Positions 17,195 to 25,236 of a DNA stretch of 56,661 bases are shown here, piece by piece (position 1 is the stretch's first letter; each line of letters starts with the position of its first letter). This DNA comes from Lachnospiraceae bacterium (lineage in GTDB: Bacteria; Bacillota; Clostridia; Lachnospirales; Lachnospiraceae): positions 1 through 56,661 of the forward strand of contig CAAGPW010000136.1 of the NCBI GenBank assembly GCA_900771955.1. The letters run 5' to 3'. A program made the translations under genes and the position numbers. The notes below the pieces were generated by a model. It worked only from the letters and a program-made list of their open reading frames with translations, ran no database searches and had not been told where the DNA came from.

Positions 17195-17404
17195 CTATAA
17201 TTTCACCAGGATATCAACGCCATGCTGAATGAAGAAATCCAGCACCGCAATGATCAAACCTACAACTACTGACACAATAACGACTGCTGTCGTCTGTTTG
17301 GCAAGTGATTCTTTTGCAGGCCAAATAATTTTACCAAATTCAGCCTTGAGGCCGGCAAACCAGTTTTCCTTTGGAGCTTTGCTTGTATTCTCGGTTTCTC
17401 CCAT
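17195..17404 (-). CDS. secE: Preprotein translocase subunit SecE
   Basis: SecE stabilises SecY in the membrane translocon. The product is 69 residues in the short Gram-positive form: an amphipathic cytoplasmic part (WFAGLKAEFGKIIWPAKESL) followed by a single membrane helix (AVVIVSVVVGLIIAVLDFF). The start is ATG 17404 with GGAAG 8 nt upstream. A TTG at 17428 would add eight residues but has no good ribosome-binding site. Located between rpmG and nusG. Confidence 0.95.
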   Translation of the reverse strand: MGETENTSKAPKENWFAGLKAEFGKIIWPAKESLAKQTTAVVIVSVVVGLIIAVLDFFIQHGVDILVKL

Positions 17405-17434
17405 AAATCTCACTTCCTTACTGCTCAATCTGAA

Positions 17435-17584
17435 TTATTTGGTTTCCTTGTGTAAAGTATGAGTTCTGCAGAATCTGCAATACTTTTTGGTCTCCATTCT
17501 GTCCGGATGAGCTTTTTTGTCTTTGGTCATGTTATAGTTACGCTGCTTACACTCTGTGCATGCTAATGTAATCTTTGTTCGCAC
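17435..17584 (-). CDS. rpmG: 50S ribosomal protein L33 (zinc-binding form)
   Basis: A 49-residue protein reading MRTKITLACTECKQRNYNMT, then KYCRFCRTHTLHKETK. The four cysteines C9, C12, C36 and C39 form the zinc ribbon of the C+ type of L33. The start is GTG at 17584 with GGAGG 8 nt upstream. It is the first gene of the rpmG-secE-nusG-rplKA transcript, 30 nt before secE, in the standard Firmicutes order. Confidence 0.95.
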   Translation of the reverse strand: MRTKITLACTECKQRNYNMTKDKKAHPDRMETKKYCRFCRTHTLHKETK

Positions 17585-17664
17585 AACTTCCACCTCCGTT
17601 TAATTTCTTTTGCTTGCGGTCTAATTTTAAGCATAAAAAAAAGACCTGTTACAATCGCTAGTCT

Positions 17665-17693
17665 AATATATCACAATCTTATATCCGCGTCAA
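17665..17693 (-). promoter_or_regulatory. SigA promoter of rpmG-secE-nusG-rplKA
   Basis: TTGACG (17693-17688), 17 bp, TATATT (17670-17665), about 75 nt before rpmG. It is half of a divergent intergenic region of roughly 400 bp; the other half carries the plus-strand sigma-28-type promoter. Apart from these two promoters nothing else is recognised between 17585 and 17987. Confidence 0.82.
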
Positions 17694-17794
17694 CACTTTT
17701 CTGCCGCCATTTTTATTAGGTTATGATACCATTATATATAGTAGAAATCAAGTCTGAGTTTTGAAATTTATTTTCATATTTTTAAACTTTCCTC

Positions 17795-17821
17795 TAAATA
17801 TTTTCCATTTTTTGCCGAAAT
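17795..17821 (+). promoter_or_regulatory. Sigma-28 (SigD/FliA)-type promoter of the orphan FliD-like gene
   Basis: TAAA (17795-17798), 15 bp, GCCGAAAT (17814-17821). It differs from the flagellar consensus GCCGATAA/CCGATAT at one or two positions and has the same 15-bp spacer as the flgM, flaG and flagellin promoters in this window. It implies a leader of about 160 nt. Confidence 0.65.
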
Positions 17822-17987
17822 AAGTTAATAGCAGCATTTGTATCCGTTGGAAACTATTTCATGGCAGATGCAGCTATTTCGTGACAAATACAAAGTTTCG
17901 TATTATAATAAAACTATCTAAAAACGGATTTTTGATTTATCCCGGTGCTTTACGGCACTCATTTCAAGGAAGAAAGGAGGGGATAAC

Positions 17988-19286
17988 ATGGCAAGGATTG
18001 ACTCTGCCTATTCTTACTATCTTAATACTTACGGCAGTTCGGCTGTCTCACGCTATGACACACACAAGAAAAGCGAACTGCGAAATACCTATAATCGCAT
18101 TGTAAAGTTAAATAAAGAATCTCCCCTGTACAAAATTTCTTCTTCCGGGGATGTCAAAAAATTTGCAATCGATATCAAAGAAAATGCGAGACGCATCCAG
18201 AATATTGTTTCTTCGCTCTCCGAGGGTGAGGACGGGCTTCAGAGCAATTTTCAGAAAAAAATTGCCATTTCAAGCGACGAGGATGTTGTCAGTGCAGAAT
18301 ATATCGGAAACGAAAATGATCCCGAAGAAGCCGACAGCTTTTCTCTTGAAGTAAAGCAGCTTGCAAGCCCACAGATCAACTACGGCAATTATCTGGAAAA
18401 CAACGCGCTTGATATCAAACCGGGAAGCTACTCATTTGACTTAAATACCGTTTCCAGTTCCTATGAATTCCAGTTTAACGTAAATGAAGATGATACAAAC
18501 CGCAGCGTTTTAAGCAAGCTGGCAAAACTGATCAACGGCGCAGGTGTCGGACTGAATGCAAAAATCGTCATGGATGACCGTGATATGAGCGCCTTAAAGA
18601 TTGAATCTGTCCAGACCGGTCTGGAAGACGGAAGCAAAGCTCTGTTTTCGATCTATCCCGGTACGGAAAACGCTTCCATTCAGGCAATGGATACACTCGG
18701 CATCGACAACACTGTTTCACAGGCATCCAATTCTTCCTTTTTGCTGAATGGAAAGGAGCATACCTCTCTGTCCAATACGTTTACGATCAACAATGCCTTT
18801 GAGGTTACCCTGCACGGAGTCAGTGAGGAAAACCAGCCGGTAGCCATCGGTTTTAAAACCAATGCGGATGCTATTGCCGATAATGTGGAAAAGCTGGTTG
18901 GCTCCTACAACGGCATCATTGCGACCGCCCATAACTACTCTGCGACGCAGCCGGAAAGCCACAAGCTCTACTATGACATGTCCGGTGTTGCCTATCGCTT
19001 TTACAATGAGTTTGAATCCATGGGACTCGACATTACCGACGACGGCATTATCCATATCGACCGGGATACCCTGACCGATGCAGTCACGGATGATGATCCT
19101 TCCATATATTTTTCTGCATTAAATCGCTTTAAGGATACCTTAAAAGAGAAGGCCTGCCAGGCTTCCTTAAATCCAATGGCTTATGTAAACAAGATTGTGA
19201 TCGCCTACAAAAATCCGGGACACAATTTTAATGCTCCATATGTCACAAGCATTTATTCCGGCATGATGTTAGATCAGTTCTGTTAA
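17988..19286 (+). CDS. Orphan FliD-like flagellar cap/hook-associated protein
   Basis: 432 residues, the only confident plus-strand gene. It resembles the filament cap protein FliD in its middle and C-terminal parts. It has ALDIKPGSYSFDL and a long polar beta-rich region, then KTNADAIADNVEKLVGSYNGII (about 290-311), then FESMGLDITDDGIIHIDRDTL, a pattern typical of FliD C-terminal domains. The end SIYSGMMLDQFC is short and cysteine-terminated. It lacks the canonical FliD N-terminus (ITGLNSGLDTEAII), which is present in the true fliD at 47271-48890. A sigma-28-type promoter precedes it and AAAGGAGGGG precedes the ATG. It shares a terminator with the convergent glycosyltransferase genes. Export as a flagellar or secreted paralog is inferred. 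Confidence 0.72.
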   Translation: MARIDSAYSYYLNTYGSSAVSRYDTHKKSELRNTYNRIVKLNKESPLYKISSSGDVKKFAIDIKENARRIQNIVSSLSEGEDGLQSNFQKKIAISSDEDVVSAEYIGNENDPEEADSFSLEVKQLASPQINYGNYLENNALDIKPGSYSFDLNTVSSSYEFQFNVNEDDTNRSVLSKLAKLINGAGVGLNAKIVMDDRDMSALKIESVQTGLEDGSKALFSIYPGTENASIQAMDTLGIDNTVSQASNSSFLLNGKEHTSLSNTFTINNAFEVTLHGVSEENQPVAIGFKTNADAIADNVEKLVGSYNGIIATAHNYSATQPESHKLYYDMSGVAYRFYNEFESMGLDITDDGIIHIDRDTLTDAVTDDDPSIYFSALNRFKDTLKEKACQASLNPMAYVNKIVIAYKNPGHNFNAPYVTSIYSGMMLDQFC

Positions 19287-19349
19287 AAACCGCCATTCAA
19301 GCCCCGGCTGTCAAAACAGCTCCGGCTTTTGAAAGGCGGTTTATTTTTC
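19285..19349. terminator. Bidirectional terminator between convergent transcripts
   Basis: AAACCGCC (19287-19294) pairs with GGCGGTTT (19335-19342), and the arms continue inward through TTCAAGCC/GGCTTTTGAA and CTGT/ACAG. T-runs follow on the plus strand (TTATTTTT) and A-runs precede, so it can stop both the FliD-like gene and the glycosyltransferase operon. Confidence 0.85.
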
Positions 19350-20520
19350 ACTTCTGCTCGTCAGCAAACGCCACGTCCAGCATCTGCTGCAGCCGAATCC
19401 GGTATGAGTGCATTTTCTTTACTTTCTCATATCCATGCGCGGCAATCATCTTTCGTTCTTCTTCATGTTCCAGATAATACAGACTTTTCTCTACCAGTTC
19501 CTTTTCCCCATCAAAGCAGACAAAATCGTGGTCTTCCTCAAACATTTCCGGCAATTCCGCCTGGAAATTAGTCATCAGGAATCCTCCCGCTCCCATTATA
19601 TCCCACATGCGAAGCGGCAGCCCCGTCGTAATATTCGGAATCGTAAAATTCAGGTTGATCCTGCTCATACGAAACACCTTTGGCATCTGTGTCCAGTAGT
19701 CCACCGAGCCACGATAATTTACCCGCAACAGTTCTTTGGTATTGCTGTTTGTATAGATCGTGACCGGCACCCGCTTGGACAATGCAATCAGCCCTTTTTT
19801 GCGCTGCATGGCAGCAATTTTAAAGCCAAGCACCGTAGTTGAAAAGATAAGACCGAGATCCGAAAAAGAATCCTCTGATTTTTCAAGTTTAAAATACTGC
19901 TGAATCTGTTCCAAAATATCCGGCGTCAGCATTTCTTCTATAATATTTCCGCCGCTCACACTCATCTGTGCCTGCATCACCGCCTCAAGATAACCCTTCA
20001 AATAATCCGGCAGAACAATTTTTAACTTATCGTAAGTGTTACGCTCATAAAGGCTTCCCACAAACGCCACCTCATTGCGGTAGGCTTCCAGATCATCTGC
20101 GCCTTCTATCACCGCATCGAGTCTGTTCGTATCGACTGCGAGTGGCAGATAATACATATGCCGCACACCCATCCCCTGAAATTCCAGACAGTTGGTCTTA
20201 TCAAAATTGAAAATATAATTGCAGGCATTGAAAACCGACCGGTGGTACATACTGATAAGTGGATTATCGCAAGACCAGGAAAGATATTTTACTCCGCATT
20301 TTTCGCAAACAACGGAAACCACAGCAAAATAATTTACCGTAAAAACAAAGTCGTACTTTTTGCTTTTTAAAATATTTGTGAGCCTCTGTTCAAACGCTTC
20401 ATCCCTGTCATAGCTCTCCAGTTTCTGCTCAATGACATCTACCATATGCCCCATTGCAAGAAAAGTTTCTTTGATATCCCGGTAATTGTAAGCTTTCCAT
20501 TTATAAATCAAAATCTGCAT
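19348..20520 (-). CDS. Glycosyltransferase, CgeB/DUF3880 type
   Basis: 390 residues from ATG 20520, which has GGAGG 6 nt upstream; a longer frame reaching 20622 would overlap the next gene's coding end and is rejected. The N-terminal half (MQILIYKWKAYNYRDIKETFLAMGH, WSCDNPLI) matches DUF3880. The C-terminal part (TGLPLRMWDIMGAGGFLMTNFQAELPEMF, then EEDHDFVCFDG) is the Glyco_trans_1_2 domain that binds the nucleotide sugar. These are cytoplasmic GT-B enzymes, often found beside flagellin genes and spore-crust genes. Its start overlaps the preceding gene by 20 nt, so translation is coupled. Donor and acceptor are unknown; flagellin glycan extension is inferred. Confidence 0.82.
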   Translation of the reverse strand: MQILIYKWKAYNYRDIKETFLAMGHMVDVIEQKLESYDRDEAFEQRLTNILKSKKYDFVFTVNYFAVVSVVCEKCGVKYLSWSCDNPLISMYHRSVFNACNYIFNFDKTNCLEFQGMGVRHMYYLPLAVDTNRLDAVIEGADDLEAYRNEVAFVGSLYERNTYDKLKIVLPDYLKGYLEAVMQAQMSVSGGNIIEEMLTPDILEQIQQYFKLEKSEDSFSDLGLIFSTTVLGFKIAAMQRKKGLIALSKRVPVTIYTNSNTKELLRVNYRGSVDYWTQMPKVFRMSRINLNFTIPNITTGLPLRMWDIMGAGGFLMTNFQAELPEMFEEDHDFVCFDGEKELVEKSLYYLEHEEERKMIAAHGYEKVKKMHSYRIRLQQMLDVAFADEQK

Positions 20521-21691
20521 TTTGTCCCTCCAGCACAGAGAAAATCTCCTGCATCCGGCTCTTCCAGGTATGCCCCTCGCGCGCCGCCTGATATCCCGCA
20601 TCCGCAATCTGCTGCATTTCATCCGGATGATCCAGCAGTTTCCAGATCAGTTCCGGCAAATGTCCGATCTCCTCCAGCCGAAAACGTACCAGCTTCTGTT
20701 CGTTTTCGAACTGCTGCCGCAGATAAGCCGAGTCATCGGTAACCACACATGCTCCCGCCAGCATGCCATTAAAAATGCGGTCATGCGCCCCTGCTTTGTA
20801 CCACGTCATCGTGTTCAAAACAATTTTCGCGTCACACATAAGTGGCAGGATCTCCGGTGCCAGCACTTTTCCCCCATAATGCAGATGGGGATTTTCACTC
20901 CATTCGCACGCATTCCATCCGGTTCCGTAAGCAGTCACATCTATTCCGCTCTCAACCAGAAGCCGCACTGCCTGCTCTCTGAAAAAAGAAGTAGCATAGG
21001 AATCCAGAAAACGCATTTTTACAATGCCGTCAAATAATTCCTGTTTGTCCAGTATGATGTCCCGCTCTCTTAAATAAGCTTCAATTGCCTGTTCGGTCGG
21101 AAGCGACGGGTTTTTGATCAGATCCTCCAGCACCTGCCTTGACATATCGATCGCATCAAACTGTGTCACCGCAGACAGATCCGGGACCAGCATCCCTGCT
21201 GTAAAAAAGGGCAGGGAACCCGCATAGAGCACCTGTATTTTCCGCTCACTTATCTTTTTCTTTTCTCCCGGCAGTTCCACACCGGCATGGGGCAGAAATC
21301 CAACCCGCTTTATCTGCGGATAAAAGCGGTTCAAAAACGCCACATGATTCTGATCCGTACAGAATACCCATGCAGTCTCCGGCATATGCGAAAGTGCCTT
21401 GGTATAATGAAACGGATGATCCATCAAAATATTTACATACGGAATATGAAACTGCTCCCAGATATTTTTCCCTTCCGGCAGTTCCAGATTGTATCCCAGA
21501 TTATTAAAGGTAATCGCCGCTGTAACCGGTGTCATTGCAAAAAATGCAAATGCTTTGAGGCTCTCTTCCATATGGCCTGCATCCAGTACAAGACATTCAC
21601 AGCCCATTTCTTCCAACGCTTCTTTTATATTTTCAGTAAACAGATCGATCGTGTCATAAACGCCCTCAATCAGAATAATTTTTTTCTTCAT
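20501..21691 (-). CDS. Glycosyltransferase, CgeB/DUF3880 type (paralog of its neighbour)
   Basis: 396 residues starting MKKKIILIEGVYDTIDLFTE. It has the same organisation as the downstream neighbour: an N-terminal DUF3880-like domain with NILMDHPFHYTKAL and FLPHAGVEL, and a C-terminal GT-B sugar-nucleotide domain with LNTMTWYKAGAHDRIFNGMLAGACVVTDD. No signal peptide or membrane helix, so it acts in the cytoplasm. The two genes probably arose by duplication and are translationally coupled. Likely adds a residue to the flagellar glycan; specificity unknown. Confidence 0.82.
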   Translation of the reverse strand: MKKKIILIEGVYDTIDLFTENIKEALEEMGCECLVLDAGHMEESLKAFAFFAMTPVTAAITFNNLGYNLELPEGKNIWEQFHIPYVNILMDHPFHYTKALSHMPETAWVFCTDQNHVAFLNRFYPQIKRVGFLPHAGVELPGEKKKISERKIQVLYAGSLPFFTAGMLVPDLSAVTQFDAIDMSRQVLEDLIKNPSLPTEQAIEAYLRERDIILDKQELFDGIVKMRFLDSYATSFFREQAVRLLVESGIDVTAYGTGWNACEWSENPHLHYGGKVLAPEILPLMCDAKIVLNTMTWYKAGAHDRIFNGMLAGACVVTDDSAYLRQQFENEQKLVRFRLEEIGHLPELIWKLLDHPDEMQQIADAGYQAAREGHTWKSRMQEIFSVLEGQNADFDL

Positions 21692-21731
21692 CGCATAATG
21701 TACTCCTGACCAAATTCTTTTTGATAATGGG

Positions 21732-22943
21732 TCATTCTTTTTGATAAATTTTTCTCATATAAACAGTAGGAATCTGTCTGCCCTCTATCTTTGCATAAAT
21801 CTCGCGGATTTTTCGGGCATTTTCACTTTGACCAGACTCCTCATAATATCTGCCAAGTTCCTTCAAAACCTTCTTCTTATCCAATGTTGCATGCAGCATA
21901 ATCGTTGTAATCGCCTCATAGGAAATTGTGTTTTTTCGAATTGCGTCCTCAAACTCGCAATACTCACTTTCTTCAAATCCCAGTTCCAGTCTGCGCAAAA
22001 GGAATCTCGTCTTTATATAACGTTCATAAATAGCTGCGTAGCTGTCCAGACCTGCAAAGAAGCATTCTTTTCCGAGATGCTGTTCTTCCAGGCGTACAAT
22101 ATCGCACATAACCGCAAGCAGTTCCAATGTTGAATCCTTCATCCCAACTTTTTTATATGCCTGGATCATTTCAACTGCTTCTTTAAAGTGTCCCGCTCCA
22201 AGCATGATCTCAATCTCTTTAGCAAGCTTTTTACTGAGCGCATCCCATTCAGCATTATATGAAAATTTATAGCCATGATCTGCATAAAGAAATTCCGGAT
22301 ACTCCTTTAAACAAATTATCCTGTTTCTATCATAATTCGTCAGCTTTGCAAAACTGCTGTCATGGATAACCCATGGCGTTTCCTGATACGGAACCACTAC
22401 CTGATACCCATGTCTGCGCATCTCAAACGCCTGCGAAGCATCATAAAAATCAAAATTGGTAAACAAATCTTCTCGCCATGTAATATCATACTGCGTAATC
22501 ATAATAAGTCCGTCAATCGCCTCAACAACCCGGTCCTGCTTTTCCTCCATATCTCCTTCCAGATAATAGGAAAGATCCGGCTCTCTGCAGTCAACTTTTC
22601 CAATATTCCATGCCCGGTAAACTACTCCTGTCTTTGGCATCTGCACACCGCCAACCACTCCAAGCATTCCTATCCTTTCATCTGACCTGAAAATCCGAAT
22701 TATTTTTTCCAGAAAATCTCTATCCCGAAAAAACACATCCTGATGCATGTAAACCTTGTATTTTGCATCACTGCTGCGCATCCCCTCATTATAACCCGCA
22801 CACATGGAAGGTGCCTCTCTTACCGCAATCACTTCCACTTCATAACCTTCCGGTATCCTCAGATGATTCAGATAATGCTGGCATTCCTCAAAATATATCT
22901 CATTGCTGACACAAATAACAAACGCTATCTTTTTTTCATTCAT
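21732..22943 (-). CDS. Glycosyltransferase with StrF-type (GT2_5) domain
   Basis: 403 residues from ATG 22943 (MNEKKIAFVICVSNEIYFEE), with AAAGG about 7 nt upstream. The frame is open further upstream but that part overlaps the neighbouring coding end and lacks a ribosome-binding site. The N-terminal 220 residues show PEGYEVEVIAVREAPSMCAGYNEGM and YKVYMHQDVFFRDRDFLEKI, the donor-binding and metal-binding features of StrF-type GT-A folds. The C-terminal half is helical and TPR-like (KKVLKELGRYYEESGQSENAR). Cytoplasmic. Part of the glycan assembly operon; substrate unknown. Confidence 0.78.
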   Translation of the reverse strand: MNEKKIAFVICVSNEIYFEECQHYLNHLRIPEGYEVEVIAVREAPSMCAGYNEGMRSSDAKYKVYMHQDVFFRDRDFLEKIIRIFRSDERIGMLGVVGGVQMPKTGVVYRAWNIGKVDCREPDLSYYLEGDMEEKQDRVVEAIDGLIMITQYDITWREDLFTNFDFYDASQAFEMRRHGYQVVVPYQETPWVIHDSSFAKLTNYDRNRIICLKEYPEFLYADHGYKFSYNAEWDALSKKLAKEIEIMLGAGHFKEAVEMIQAYKKVGMKDSTLELLAVMCDIVRLEEQHLGKECFFAGLDSYAAIYERYIKTRFLLRRLELGFEESEYCEFEDAIRKNTISYEAITTIMLHATLDKKKVLKELGRYYEESGQSENARKIREIYAKIEGRQIPTVYMRKIYQKE

Positions 22944-23002
22944 CCTTATGCCTTTCCTGATATGTTCTTTCACGCTTTTCATTCCAATACAAAATTGCCC
23001 TT

Positions 23003-24145
23003 CTACTTCTCCTGCAAAAGAAATGCAAGCCTTTCTTTTGCTTTCGCATAATTTCCACATTTCCGGTAGAAACTGACGGCTTCTTCTTTCCTGCTCAGGC
23101 ATTCACAGATCACGCCGGCATTATACCACGCCAGATAGGAATCAGTCCCCACCGTCTTTGCGTTTTTCTTCTCCGTTGCCCGCAAAAACTCCCGTACTGC
23201 ATCTTCAAATCTCGCATTTTTCATATAGATCAGCCCCATCAAAAACAAAAAGTCCGCACTGTAGGAAAACGAGCCATAAATTCCTTCAAATGCAAGTGCC
23301 TGCGCCTCTTTTCCACTGTTTAAAAGCGCATAGCCGTAACTTTCCACTAGATCACTCACATACTCCGCCCGTGGATCCAGATCAAATTCCAATCCCCGAT
23401 CAAAGTATTTGCAGGCTTCTTCATAATCCCCCATCATAAAAAAGCTCTTACCCAGCTGATAATACAGATACGGAAGCTGTTTTTGACGTTCATCCCCTGT
23501 CTCTTCCTGTGCGATCTTCGTAGCGGAATGTCTCTCTTCACACAATAGCATCTCTAATTCTTTTTGCAGCAACGTAATATTCCGTTTGGCCTTTGCCTTT
23601 TTTTGCTCGGGTGTCAGATCATATCCACTGTGCGTAATCGTAATCGCTGTCAGATAGGTCGCATACGGTGTATGGTCAAGCGCCTTTACCTGTTCGTGAA
23701 TACATCCTTCATAGCGAAAATCACTCTTTGAAAAAATACGGTTGATCCATTCCACGCTCTCCCTCCGTTCACCATGCTCCGAAAAAAAGTTTCTTCTCTT
23801 AATACGTCCAACTTTCCCCGGGTTCTTTGCTGCCAGACAAAAAAACGCATTCAGCTCCTTTTCCGACATCGGCTCTATGTATTCGTCACTGTCCAGTACC
23901 ATCACCAGATCATTTGATGCCTTTTGTATCGCAAAATTTTTGGCAGCCGCAAAATCGTCACACCATACAAAGTCATAAACATGTTGCGTATACGTTTTGG
24001 CCACCTCTACCGTACGATCTACAGAACCGGTGTCCACCACAACAATTTCAAACGGAAATGCCAAAAGTGCCAAAAGGCACTTTTTTAAATTCTCTTCTTC
24101 ATTTTTTACAATAATGCAAACGGAAAGTTTCCTCTCACACATCAT
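23003..24145 (-). CDS. GT2 glycosyltransferase with C-terminal TPR repeats
   Basis: 380 residues. The N-terminal GT2 domain has LSVCIIVKNEEENLKKCLLA, VVVDTGSVDRTVEVA and VLDSDEYIEP (the DXD-type metal site). The C-terminal half has TPR-like helices (YLYYQLGKSFFMMGDYEEACKYFDRGL). This GT2-TPR architecture is common in protein O-glycosyltransferases next to flagellins and is related to SunS-type enzymes. Two adjacent ATG codons (24145 and 24142) follow GGAGAAGGA; either may be used. First gene of a four-gene glycosyltransferase run, with a promoter and a structured leader upstream. Confidence 0.85.
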   Translation of the reverse strand: MMCERKLSVCIIVKNEEENLKKCLLALLAFPFEIVVVDTGSVDRTVEVAKTYTQHVYDFVWCDDFAAAKNFAIQKASNDLVMVLDSDEYIEPMSEKELNAFFCLAAKNPGKVGRIKRRNFFSEHGERRESVEWINRIFSKSDFRYEGCIHEQVKALDHTPYATYLTAITITHSGYDLTPEQKKAKAKRNITLLQKELEMLLCEERHSATKIAQEETGDERQKQLPYLYYQLGKSFFMMGDYEEACKYFDRGLEFDLDPRAEYVSDLVESYGYALLNSGKEAQALAFEGIYGSFSYSADFLFLMGLIYMKNARFEDAVREFLRATEKKNAKTVGTDSYLAWYNAGVICECLSRKEEAVSFYRKCGNYAKAKERLAFLLQEK

Positions 24146-24227
24146 TCCTTCTCCTACCATTTTGGGATATCTTCCAACATCTATTTTATCGATCATTCAA
24201 TCTGTCACATTCTGGTCTTTTAAAATA

Positions 24228-24312
24228 GAATTTGGCGAAAATGCCAGGAAGTGGCAGATGTGTCCTTCGCCAAATTCGTTCGATCATTGTGCAAAAACAG
24301 AACTGTTTTTGC
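24228..24312 (-). promoter_or_regulatory. Structured leader of the glycosyltransferase operon
   Basis: Two dyads lie between the promoter and the first gene. A 22-bp palindrome, GCAAAAACAG-AA-CTGTTTTTGC, is at 24291-24312. A larger structure has 12-bp arms GAATTTGGCGAA (24228-24239) and TTCGCCAAATTC (24266-24277) with an inner TGCCA/TGGCA hairpin. The larger stem is followed on the minus strand by TATTTTAAAAG, weakly terminator-like. A regulatory role is inferred from position. Confidence 0.5.
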
Positions 24313-24338
24313 GATTTGTTTAACCCTTTTCGTCCTTA

Positions 24339-24347
24339 ATTATAACA
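24339..24347 (-). promoter_or_regulatory. Extended -10 promoter of the glycosyltransferase operon
   Basis: TGTTATAAT on the minus strand (TGN-TATAAT), without a good -35. It would give a leader of about 185 nt to the GT2-TPR gene. Confidence 0.55.
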
Positions 24348-24664
24348 GGTCATTTTCAAGGACACCATGTCGTTTCGCGAAAGTTTGCAAATTTTTTCTT
24401 GTTTTTTTGACATTTTTTCTCATTTATGAATTAGAAACAACTTTTGGCGTACGCAAAACAAAGATGATCTTTTGTTTATGCCGTATATCATCTGACCAAT
24501 TTTATATGATTTTATTGTAACACAGGGATATTGTCGGAGCAAATGAATTTCTCCACACACATCTAATCATTTTCTGCAATAGATTGATTGCTGACTTCTT
24601 AGATAATAACTGATATGAAAAAGAAACTATACTCAAAAAAGAATACAGCTTAGATCTGAATCTG
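24348..24664. other. AT-rich gap with no gene recognised
   Basis: About 320 bp of AT-rich sequence between the promoter of the glycosyltransferase operon and the coiled-coil gene. No open frame with a ribosome-binding site, no RNA gene and no clean terminator were seen. A weak TTGCTC-17-TACAAT pair occurs on the minus strand near 24515-24545. Confidence 0.5.
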
Positions 24665-25147
24665 TCATGAAATTTTTCCTAATATTTTCGAATGCTCTGC
24701 CGTAACAGTCTTTAACACCTCGATATCGCACTGCATATCCGGAATCTGTAATGTTACTTCTTCAAATCTCCTTGTCGCCGGAACATAGTTTTCCGCGAGG
24801 ATCTTTATATTTCTGTCCGTAACATTTTCAAGATGCAGCTCTATCTTAGTCACGCGGTCATCCAGCTTCTGCATACCGATCTCTAACTTTGCTACCCCTG
24901 TCTCCAGCTTCGCCATACCGGTCTTTAAGTTCTCTACGTCCGCCTGTAACGCTGCTACATCTGTCTTTAGACCTGCCACGTCTGTCTTTAGACCCGCGAC
25001 ATCTGTCTTTAACCCCGCTACGTCTGTCTTCAACTCTGCTACATCTGTCTTCAACTCCGCAATATCTTCCCTTACCGGCCGCAGTGCCCCAGCCAGCTTT
25101 GTATCCATCATATCAGACATCGCAAGCAACAGCTCATCATTTGTCAT
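24665..25147 (-). CDS. Coiled-coil protein built from heptad tandem repeats
   Basis: 160 residues from ATG 25147, with GGAGG 7 nt upstream; an upstream in-frame extension lacks a ribosome-binding site. Residues 31-65 are five near-identical heptads (ELKTDVA or GLKTDVA), and degenerate heptads continue to about residue 100 (AALQADV, ENLKTGM, AKLETGV, QKLDDRV). This predicts a long uninterrupted coiled coil followed by a roughly 60-residue C-terminal region (NIKILAENYVPATRRFEEV). No signal peptide or membrane helix. I do not recognise a named family; similar heptad-repeat proteins of unknown role are common in Clostridia. Its link to the glycosylation genes is positional only. Confidence 0.75.
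   Translation of the reverse strand: MTNDELLLAMSDMMDTKLAGALRPVREDIAELKTDVAELKTDVAGLKTDVAGLKTDVAGLKTDVAALQADVENLKTGMAKLETGVAKLEIGMQKLDDRVTKIELHLENVTDRNIKILAENYVPATRRFEEVTLQIPDMQCDIEVLKTVTAEHSKILGKIS
24953..25057. repeat. 21-bp tandem repeat array (five units) inside the coiled-coil gene
   Basis: Five consecutive in-frame 21-bp units, each encoding (E/G)LKTDVA, differ at only a few bases. Because the unit is a multiple of three, slippage would change coiled-coil length without frameshift. Confidence 0.85.
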
Positions 25148-25236
25148 GGTCTTCCCTCCTTTCCTTTTACAAATATTATACGCGTCAGGACAGACAAAAG
25201 GCAATACTGCGAATTATTAAATTTTTATAACCCGCG

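Noticed and set aside
17881..18105. Alternative plus-strand open frame overlapping the start of the FliD-like gene
   Set aside because: No ribosome-binding site at its start and no homology; the gene at 17988 has AAAGGAGGGG and a coherent product.
24948..25060. CRISPR-like array
   Set aside because: Regular 21-bp units without spacers, in frame within a coiled-coil gene; a coding tandem repeat.
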